Shown here one piece after another: positions 1 to 4,206 of a stretch of DNA of 6,510 bases. The stretch lies in contig JAISQC010000208.1 in the NCBI GenBank assembly GCA_031274465.1, positions 1 to 6,510 of the forward strand, given 5' to 3'. Each line of letters starts with the position of its first letter. Positions within the stretch are counted from its first letter, which is position 1. A program made the translations under genes and the position numbers. This DNA comes from Synergistaceae bacterium (GTDB taxonomy: Bacteria > Synergistota > Synergistia > Synergistales > Synergistaceae). Below the pieces are notes generated by a model. The model made no database searches. It saw nothing but the letters and a program-made list of their open reading frames with translations, and had not been told where the DNA came from.

Positions 1-1
1 C

Positions 2-43
2 CAGGAGGAGATCATATCCCGCACGGCGCAGGAAGCAATTTAA
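2..43 (+). CDS. C-terminal tail of an upstream gene (partial)
   Basis: Reading from base 2 gives the tail QEEIISRTAQEAI followed by TAA at 41-43. The strong plus-strand terminator that starts 15 bases further on is what one expects just after the end of a plus-strand gene. Only 13 residues are visible, so the product cannot be named. The other two plus frames also stop nearby, at TGA 55-57 in frame 1 and TAG at about 63 in frame 3, so the frame choice is an inference from charge pattern and distance to the terminator. Confidence 0.4.
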   Translation, partial: QEEIISRTAQEAI

Positions 44-58
44 ATTTTTGATTTTTGA

Positions 59-94
59 AGCGTAGGGCGCCATAGGGCTCCCTACGCTCTTTTT
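59..94 (+). terminator. Rho-independent terminator of the upstream gene
   Basis: A perfect 9-bp stem, AGCGTAGGG (59-67) with CCCTACGCT (80-88), encloses a 12-nt loop and is followed directly by CTTTTT. This is a textbook intrinsic terminator on the plus strand. It separates the upstream transcription unit from the rest of the window. Confidence 0.88.
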
Positions 95-342
95 GCACGA
101 CTCTCCGCCGGCCGTCACAAGCCGCCGCCCGTTGAGCAGATAGCGCGGGGAACGGGTCCTTGCGAGATGTGCTATATCCTGACTTTGACACTTAGCTTGA
201 GTAAAAAGATGTGGGGAGCGTTGAAAACTCCGGGTTTTCAGTCAGCCGGACGGGAAATTATCCTGTTATGCTATGCGGATATTTTTCAGGAATTTGTTTA
301 ACGCATCCTGCCTGGGATAAATAAAAGGTATGCGAGTATTGA
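95..342. other. Intergenic stretch without a convincing gene
   Basis: No reading frame here has a credible start, ribosome binding site and length. Two small structures are visible. One is a 7-bp inverted repeat TGAAAAC/GTTTTCA (222-228 and 234-240, 5-nt loop) without a T-tract. The other is a weak hairpin TATCC/GGATA (259-263 and 277-281) followed by five T (282-286), which could be a poor plus-strand terminator. A TTGACA at 185-190 has no good -10 partner at normal spacing. The stretch lies downstream of the minus-strand toxin gene, but no clear minus-strand terminator is seen. Confidence 0.5.
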
Positions 343-660
343 TTACTCTTCGGACAACCTTTTGTTGATGTCTGAAGCACTGTACAGAACCCTCACTATA
401 CAGACTGTTTTGGCTTTAATAACAAAGAAAACGGAATAATTGTCAACAATCAATGATCTTAATTCTTGGGAATGTTCCGGCGCGGAATCCATTATTTTAA
501 TTCGTTCCGGCATTTCTTCCAAAGACAAAATAGCTTCGGCGATTCTATCGTATTGTTTGGCAGCTGTAATGGGTGCATGGAATGTTTCAGCGATGTAGTC
601 GTAAATGGCTTCCATGTCCCCGTTTGCTTTGTCATAAATTAGAATTTCATAATGCCCCAT
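343..660 (-). CDS. ParE/RelE-family toxin of a type II toxin-antitoxin pair
   Basis: A 105-residue protein beginning MGHYEILIYDKANGDMEAIY. It has the ParE/RelE-superfamily layout: an N-terminal beta strand, a helical hairpin (about residues 12-50, including EAIYDYIAE), the conserved central ELRSLIVDNYSVFF strand pair (about 67-80) and the C-terminal VRVLYSASDI motif (about 90-99) typical of the ParE branch. ParE relatives poison DNA gyrase and RelE relatives cleave mRNA at the ribosome; the sequence favours the ParE-like side but does not settle the target. The frame is open upstream to 726, but that extension would run deep into the antitoxin gene, and the family start aligns with the ATG at 658-660, which has AAGGA about 11 nt upstream. 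It overlaps the antitoxin gene by 14 bp, indicating translational coupling. Its base composition is AT-richer than the metabolic genes, which fits horizontal acquisition. Confidence 0.85.
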   Translation of the reverse strand: MGHYEILIYDKANGDMEAIYDYIAETFHAPITAAKQYDRIAEAILSLEEMPERIKIMDSAPEHSQELRSLIVDNYSVFFVIKAKTVCIVRVLYSASDINKRLSEE

Positions 661-964
661 CGGAATGACTATCCTTGAACCGCTTGAAACTTTCTCTTGC
701 AGAGCGAACTTTCCCTCGCTCAACATCTGACAAGCCTTCAGCTAATTTATCCCTAATCTGCGACACGCTCATCATGTCAGCATTGACGCTTTCAGGCGCT
801 TTCGGCAAAGTGATCGCAAAAGGAATACCGCCGGTCAGCGTTACCTGTTTTAAGAACATATCAATCGCAGTTGCCATTGGCACCCCCAACCGGGACAGCA
901 CTGTTTCGGCAGATTTTTTAACATCCGGGTTAATCCTGATATTAAGGGTAGCGTTCTTTTCCAT
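647..964 (-). CDS. RelB/DinJ-family antitoxin
   Basis: A 105-residue protein beginning MEKNATLNIRINPDVKKSAE. The N-terminal half is the ribbon-helix-helix DNA-binding and dimerisation domain of the RelB/DinJ family: strand TLNIRIN, helix DVKKSAETVLSRLGV, then the hallmark MATAIDMFLKQVTLTGGIPF (about residues 29-48). The C-terminal half is charged and probably wraps the toxin, neutralising it. The frame is open to an ATG at 995-997, but that codon lies upstream of the -10 hexamer (986-991), so it cannot be on the transcript. The start at 962-964 has AAGGAG (complement of 973-978) with an 8-nt spacer. The gene is first in a two-gene operon with the toxin. As in related modules, the antitoxin, alone or with the toxin, probably represses its own promoter at the palindrome at 986-1010. 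Confidence 0.88.
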   Translation of the reverse strand: MEKNATLNIRINPDVKKSAETVLSRLGVPMATAIDMFLKQVTLTGGIPFAITLPKAPESVNADMMSVSQIRDKLAEGLSDVERGKVRSARESFKRFKDSHSDGAL

Positions 965-985
965 TATATCAACTCCTTCACTTGT

Positions 986-1010
986 ATTGTAACGCATTTT
1001 GCGTTACAAT
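986..1010. promoter_or_regulatory. Palindromic operator over the toxin-antitoxin promoter
   Basis: A perfect 11-bp inverted repeat, ATTGTAACGCA (986-996) and TGCGTTACAAT (1000-1010), with a 3-base TTT spacer. It covers the whole -10 hexamer and the entire -35/-10 spacer, so a bound repressor would exclude RNA polymerase. The likely ligand is the ribbon-helix-helix antitoxin dimer, by analogy with RelB/DinJ autoregulation. A second short palindrome, CAATGC-AA-GCATTG (1007-1020), overlaps its edge and the -35 element and may be an additional half-site. Confidence 0.75.
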
Positions 1011-1014
1011 GCAA
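986..1014 (-). promoter_or_regulatory. Sigma70-type promoter of the toxin-antitoxin operon
   Basis: On the minus strand, TTGCAT (complement of 1009-1014) and TACAAT (complement of 986-991) are separated by exactly 17 bp. The predicted transcript starts near 979, only about 15 nt before the antitoxin ATG and just at the AAGGAG ribosome binding site. Confidence 0.75.
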
Positions 1015-1024
1015 GCATTGTTTT

Positions 1025-1151
1025 AGCGGCAGAAGTCTCTCGAAGCCCCAAGCTGTACCTTTTTGTGAATTTGATGAAAAAGTCCTTGACATCTCGTTTC
1101 AGGGAAAACCGCTTAAGGTAACACCTATGGGGCAAGCCCCGGGGAGCTTTT
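1025..1151. other. Short intergenic region downstream of the TIR gene
   Basis: Lies between the toxin-antitoxin promoter and the 3' end of the TIR gene. It contains a GGGG-CAAG-CCCC hairpin (1129-1140) and a small AGGT-AAC-ACCT hairpin (1116-1126) just after the TIR stop codon on the minus strand. Neither is followed by a T-tract on that strand, so a standard intrinsic terminator for the TIR gene is not supported. On the plus strand the CCCCGGGGAGC-TTTTT end looks terminator-like, but no plus-strand gene precedes it. Confidence 0.4.
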
Positions 1152-2702
1152 TCAATCCGCGCCTTGCCCGCAAACTATGATCACCCTGCACTCGCTGACG
1201 AAATCGTATGGGGCGTCGCGGACCATCGACGCCGCAATGCTCGGGATGACGATGCCGCTGCCATGCGACAGGCGCGTCGCCCTGGTCACGACCGGATTGT
1301 CCCCCACGCGCGCGTCCTCCATTGCCAGCCCCAAGTCCTCGCTATAGCCGGCAAGCCCATCCCGGGCGGCGAAGGCCGGGTCTGCCGTTCCCAAGCCGTA
1401 TATCTCCCGTCCGGCCTCGTCGAGCACCTGAAAGACTAGGGACGGGGTTACCGGCAGGTGCCGCGCGTCGATGACCAGCCCAGTAAAACCGCCGCCCGCA
1501 GCGGCGGGCTTCCCAGCGGACTTTGGACGCTCCGTTCCCGGGCCATCCGGCGATATGGCCGCCATGAGCTGCGGCAGGCCGACGCGCCCGGTTACGGTAT
1601 AAGATTCACCGTCCCAAGCCCCGTCTGATACCTCCACGTTTCGAATGATGCCGTTCACTTCGGACGCAACCCGGCCCTTCGCCTTGAAGCCGCTCAAAGT
1701 CGTTCGCGAGTCCACCTGAACCGCGTACAGGAGTTCCGCCAGATTGCGCTGCAGGTCCGTTATTGCCCCACGGCGGGCAAGCGAGGCGGCACTCTCGCCC
1801 TGAACGCCTTTGGGCGCATATGAGGTTCCGGTCGCCTCAACGACGTTCCGCGCCCAGTCGATCACGCCCTGTTCTGTGCGAACTACTACGGAACCGCGTT
1901 TTTCACCTGGCGAAGCCAAATTTTCCTCTGCGGCGGCGGCCCAGTATTCCGCCAACTCATCGGCGCTCGAGCGTTCCGCGCCCTGGACATCCGTCCCTGA
2001 ATCGGCGGAGGCGTCATGTCCGCCTGGGAGCGGCAGATCGCCCGCGAGGACGCCAGCGTCCACGGACAGGGCTTCGCTTGGGCGCGGCTCTTCCACACGC
2101 GCGGCGCGGGGGGACGCAAGACGCCATCCGGCAAACGCGGACGCGGCGGCAATCGCCGCCACGGCGGCGGCGATCAGGTATCCGAAGCGCGGACGCCGGG
2201 CAGGTTGGGCTGGTTTTGCGCCACCAGCGGCCGGAGCGCTTGCTTCAAATTGCTTTGGCACGTTGTTATAGGCAATGGCTTCGCAAATCTGCGCGGCTAT
2301 GCCGTCGGAGGAGGACGCGTCCATAATGCCCTGCGTCGAGTTGAGGCCGAGCGCAAGCCCCGGGGGAAGGATTTCCTGCCCGTCCAGATAGACCGGGACG
2401 ATCCTCGTCCTGTTATTCAGCGCAAATTCGATTTCAGATCGGACGTACGAAGATGACACGGAGTTTTTCGATATGAAGACTATGAATATTTTGCAGCGCA
2501 TTATCGCAAGCGCTATCTCATCGCTCCAGGTGGAGCTTATGTTTATGCCTTTGTCGTACCATATCGCATAGCCGCCCGCGCTGACTTTCTCGATGACCGG
2601 GAATACCGCGCCCGAATCTTCGTGGTCGTAACTCACGAACGCGAACGACTCGTCATCCAGCTTGCAGGGGATCACATTGCACGTCTTCTTACGCTGCGGC
2701 AT
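1152..2702 (-). CDS. Membrane-anchored TIR-domain protein with LPP20-like periplasmic region
   Basis: A 516-residue protein. Residues about 18-145 form a TIR domain of the bacterial TIR_2 type: FAFVSYDHED (strand A and box 1), IWYDKGINISSTWSDEI (47-63), CKIFIVFISKNSVSSSYVRSEIEFAL (70-95, split here: CKIFIVFISKNS then VRSEIEFAL) and IVPVYLD (101-107). The acidic residues D61/E62 next to W59 are candidates for the NADase glutamate, but the alignment is not certain. A Pro/Ala/Arg-rich linker with ARRPRF (168-173) precedes one hydrophobic Ala-rich helix (173-195), so the positive-inside rule places the TIR domain in the cytoplasm and the rest outside. After a low-complexity spacer, residues about 277-380 resemble LPP20-type envelope proteins: GVIDWARNVVEATG, ARRGAITDLQRNLAELLYAV, VDSRTTL, SYTVTGRVGL. 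Residues about 405-510 form a further module beginning FTGLVIDARHL. The start ATG has GGAGGT 5 nt upstream. TIR proteins often act in anti-phage defence or NAD+ signalling; the role here is unknown. Confidence 0.8.
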   Translation of the reverse strand: MPQRKKTCNVIPCKLDDESFAFVSYDHEDSGAVFPVIEKVSAGGYAIWYDKGINISSTWSDEIALAIMRCKIFIVFISKNSVSSSYVRSEIEFALNNRTRIVPVYLDGQEILPPGLALGLNSTQGIMDASSSDGIAAQICEAIAYNNVPKQFEASAPAAGGAKPAQPARRPRFGYLIAAAVAAIAAASAFAGWRLASPRAARVEEPRPSEALSVDAGVLAGDLPLPGGHDASADSGTDVQGAERSSADELAEYWAAAAEENLASPGEKRGSVVVRTEQGVIDWARNVVEATGTSYAPKGVQGESAASLARRGAITDLQRNLAELLYAVQVDSRTTLSGFKAKGRVASEVNGIIRNVEVSDGAWDGESYTVTGRVGLPQLMAAISPDGPGTERPKSAGKPAAAGGGFTGLVIDARHLPVTPSLVFQVLDEAGREIYGLGTADPAFAARDGLAGYSEDLGLAMEDARVGDNPVVTRATRLSHGSGIVIPSIAASMVRDAPYDFVSECRVIIVCGQGAD

Positions 2703-2740
2703 ATTCGACCTCCGATCATGCCCGTTTGCCGTTCAGCGGT

Positions 2741-2746
2741 ATTATA
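2741..2746 (-). promoter_or_regulatory. Candidate -10 element of the TIR gene
   Basis: A perfect TATAAT on the minus strand (complement of 2741-2746) lies 38 bases upstream of the TIR start codon and its GGAGGT ribosome binding site (complement of 2708-2713). No good -35 hexamer sits at 16-18 bp spacing, so the promoter would be weak or need an activator. It faces the serine operon promoter divergently. Confidence 0.45.
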
Positions 2747-2762
2747 CCCCTTAAAATGGGGT
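2746..2762. promoter_or_regulatory. Inverted repeat between the divergent promoters
   Basis: ACCCC (2746-2750) and GGGGT (2758-2762) form a 5-bp inverted repeat around an AT-rich 7-base spacer. It abuts the TIR -10 element and ends five bases before the -35 of the serine operon promoter, so a protein bound here could influence both. It is short and could be chance. Confidence 0.3.
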
Positions 2763-2767
2763 GAGTG

Positions 2768-2796
2768 TTGACATATCGCGCGGAAGATGATATAAG
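2768..2796 (+). promoter_or_regulatory. Strong sigma70-type promoter of the serine operon
   Basis: A perfect -35 TTGACA (2768-2773), a 17-bp spacer and TATAAG (2791-2796) with an extended -10 TG at 2788-2789. Only one base differs from the consensus hexamers. Transcription should begin near 2803, about 270 nt before the first structural gene, so the operon has a long untranslated leader. Confidence 0.85.
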
Positions 2797-2805
2797 TCGG
2801 CTATC

Positions 2806-2937
2806 ATGAAAAAGATGCGCGTAGCTAAGGAAATGCTGAATAACTGTAGCGGAATAGGTTGCTCTTCTCGGGGATGCTCCGTCTCGACGACAGGAGCTTT
2901 TTCTGGTTTTGGGAGGTTGCCCGCCTCGGAGGATTGA
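2806..2937 (+). CDS. Candidate Ser/Cys/Gly-rich leader peptide
   Basis: A 43-codon frame beginning MKKMRVAKEM and ending in TGA at 2935-2937. From codon 14 to codon 37 it is strikingly rich in Ser, Cys and Gly (for example CSGIGCSSRGCS, residues 14-25, then FSGFG, 32-36). That is exactly the end product of the downstream operon plus the two amino acids derived from it. In classical attenuation a ribosome stalling at such codons selects between leader structures, and this frame runs through the 5' arm of the antiterminator. The weak point is initiation: the first ATG is about 3 nt from the predicted transcript start, so it would be nearly leaderless, and the in-frame ATG at 2833 has AAGGA too close to it. 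The direction of the switch is also not obvious. Confidence 0.35.
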   Translation: MKKMRVAKEMLNNCSGIGCSSRGCSVSTTGAFSGFGRLPASED

Positions 2938-2983
2938 CTTTCAAGGTTCCAATCGAAAAGCGATTATCTAAGACAAGAGACGG

Positions 2984-3014
2984 GGAGCCGGGGATAAAAC
3001 GGCTCCTTCTTTTT
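2984..3014 (+). terminator. Intrinsic terminator inside the serine operon leader (attenuator)
   Basis: GGAGCCG (2984-2990) and CGGCTCC (3000-3006) form a perfect 7-bp stem with a 9-nt loop, extendable by two G-U pairs, followed by TTCTTTTT (3007-3014). It sits 60 bases before the aminotransferase start and after the promoter, so it can only end transcripts of the operon's own leader. Confidence 0.8.
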
Positions 3015-3073
3015 GTCGAAGAATTTGCGCGGTTTTTTTATTCCATAACCTTAAATAAGGGGGTATTCGCCAA

Positions 3074-4201
3074 ATGAACAGATATCTGATGACTCCAGGG
3101 CCGGTCCCGGTATCGGCCGAAGTATCGCTTGCCTCTGCCCGCCCGCTCATAGGGCACAGAGGGCATGACTTCTCCGAGCTGTTCTCGCGCATCGAGGCAA
3201 AGATGTCCCGCCTCCTCAAAAGCGGGGGCAAGACGGTGATCTTTCCGGCGTCGGGCACCGGCTCGCTCGAGAGCCTGGCGGTGAATTTCACCGGCCCGGA
3301 CACGAAGGTCATATCGGTCTCGTGCGGCGTGTTCGGCGACAGGTTCCGCGAGATCACCGCTTTTACCGGCGCGCACATGGCAAACGTGGACGTCGAGCCG
3401 GGAGAAGGGGTGACGCCCGAAACAGTGGCCGAGGCGGTTTTGAAAAACCCGGACGCGTCCGTGCTGCTTCTGACTCAGAACGAGACGTCTACCGGCGTGT
3501 TCAACCGCATCGACGAAATCATCTCCGCCCTGCCGCGAAACAACAGGCCGCTGATCCTGGTAGACGGGGTCAGCTCGGTCGGGGCGATGCCCTGCTATCC
3601 GGAAGAATGGGGGATCGACGGGCTCGCCACGGCTTCACAGAAGGGGCTTCTGACCCCTCCGGGGCTCGCACTGGTGTGGCTGTCCGAGCGCGCGTGGGAC
3701 GCCGCGTCGAAGAGGCGGTGCAACAATTACTATTTCGACCTGACGCGGCAGAAAAAGGACCTGTACAAGGAAGCCCCGGAAAACCCCTATACCCCGCCCG
3801 TGTCGCTTTATTTCGCGCTCGACGCGGCGCTCGACGAAATTTCGGCGGAAGGCTGGTTCGAACAGCATATCCGCGCCGCCAGGTCCCTTGCCGCCGGAAT
3901 AGAGTCGTTGGGCTTCGAGCTGCTCGTGCGCGACGAAAAATTCCGCTCGCCCGGAGTCACCGCGTTCTCCCATCCGTCCGGGGAGACATCGGCCATAGCG
4001 AAAAGGCTGAAGGCCATCGGCGTCGAGCCGGCGGGCGGCCAAGGGAAACTAAAGGGCAAACTGATCCGGATGTCGCACTACCACGACGTGAGGTGGCCCG
4101 AGATATCGCTCGCGCTGGGCAGCCTGTACGCGGCGCTCGGAGACGCAAGAGGCGATGCCGGGGACTTTATGAGGCGCGCTTTCGAGACATGGGAGGCTTG
4201 A
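3074..4201 (+). CDS. Class V PLP aminotransferase, likely phosphoserine/serine-pyruvate aminotransferase
   Basis: A 375-residue protein of the alanine-glyoxylate/serine-pyruvate aminotransferase branch of fold type I PLP enzymes, full length for the family. Visible motifs are the N-terminal MTPGPVPVS substrate loop (6-14), IGHRGHDF (26-33), SGTGS (60-64, phosphate contacts), VDGVSSVGA with D164 binding the pyridine nitrogen, SQKGLLTPPGL with the Schiff-base lysine K190, and the carboxylate-binding arginine R332 in LIRMSHYH. AGGGGG lies 11 nt before the ATG. The next gene, serA, begins five bases after its stop codon. Relatives next to serA in other bacteria and archaea are thought to replace SerC, converting 3-phosphohydroxypyruvate and glutamate to phosphoserine and 2-oxoglutarate. 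That is the most likely role here, but sequence alone does not exclude alanine-glyoxylate or serine-glyoxylate exchange. Cytoplasmic. Confidence 0.88.
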   Translation: MNRYLMTPGPVPVSAEVSLASARPLIGHRGHDFSELFSRIEAKMSRLLKSGGKTVIFPASGTGSLESLAVNFTGPDTKVISVSCGVFGDRFREITAFTGAHMANVDVEPGEGVTPETVAEAVLKNPDASVLLLTQNETSTGVFNRIDEIISALPRNNRPLILVDGVSSVGAMPCYPEEWGIDGLATASQKGLLTPPGLALVWLSERAWDAASKRRCNNYYFDLTRQKKDLYKEAPENPYTPPVSLYFALDAALDEISAEGWFEQHIRAARSLAAGIESLGFELLVRDEKFRSPGVTAFSHPSGETSAIAKRLKAIGVEPAGGQGKLKGKLIRMSHYHDVRWPEISLALGSLYAALGDARGDAGDFMRRAFETWEA

Positions 4202-4206
4202 ACGAG

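Larger units (their letters stand above)
2803..3073 (+). promoter_or_regulatory. Attenuator-type 5' leader of the serine operon
   Basis: About 270 nt separate the promoter from the aminotransferase start, and the leader contains alternative base-pairings. Hairpin I pairs GCTCCGTC (2876-2883) with GACAGGAGC (2889-2897, A2892 bulged) and is followed by five T. The 5' arm of hairpin I can instead pair long-range: CCGTCTC (2879-2885) with GAGACGG (2977-2983), plus GCT (2876-2878) with AGC (2986-2988). That pairing invades the 5' arm of the intrinsic terminator (2984-3014) and would act as an antiterminator. Between them GATTG/CAATC (2932-2936 with 2950-2954) and AATCG/CGATT (2951-2955 with 2961-2965) are also mutually exclusive. 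This arrangement supports transcription attenuation. The signal could be translation of the small ORF inside it, or a ligand or protein. No T-box sequence was recognised. Confidence 0.65.

Noticed and set aside
661..726. Longer toxin starting at 726
   Set aside because: It would overlap the antitoxin by 80 bp, and the added residues are not part of the ParE/RelE fold. The ATG at 658-660 matches the usual family start.
1129..1152. GC-rich hairpin with T-tract as a plus-strand terminator
   Set aside because: The stem next to the T-tract is poorly paired and no plus-strand gene lies upstream. On the minus strand there is no T-tract.
1763..2456. Several plus-strand open frames opposite the TIR gene
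   Set aside because: All are Arg/Pro/Ala-rich shadows without ribosome binding sites. The minus-strand frame has recognisable domains and a good GGAGGT.
2803..3073. T-box riboswitch for serine
   Set aside because: No T-box core (a GGTGG-like motif with its UGGN bulge) or specifier-loop features could be identified, although the leader length and position would fit.
2859..3077. A 72-codon plus-strand frame in the serine operon leader
   Set aside because: It starts at TTG without a ribosome binding site, runs straight through the intrinsic terminator hairpin and T-tract, and overlaps the aminotransferase start. Its sequence resembles no family.
3322..4206. N-terminal extension of the SerA frame by about 295 codons
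   Set aside because: The extension is out-of-frame aminotransferase sequence, rich in Arg and low in complexity. SerA homology begins at the ATG at 4207.
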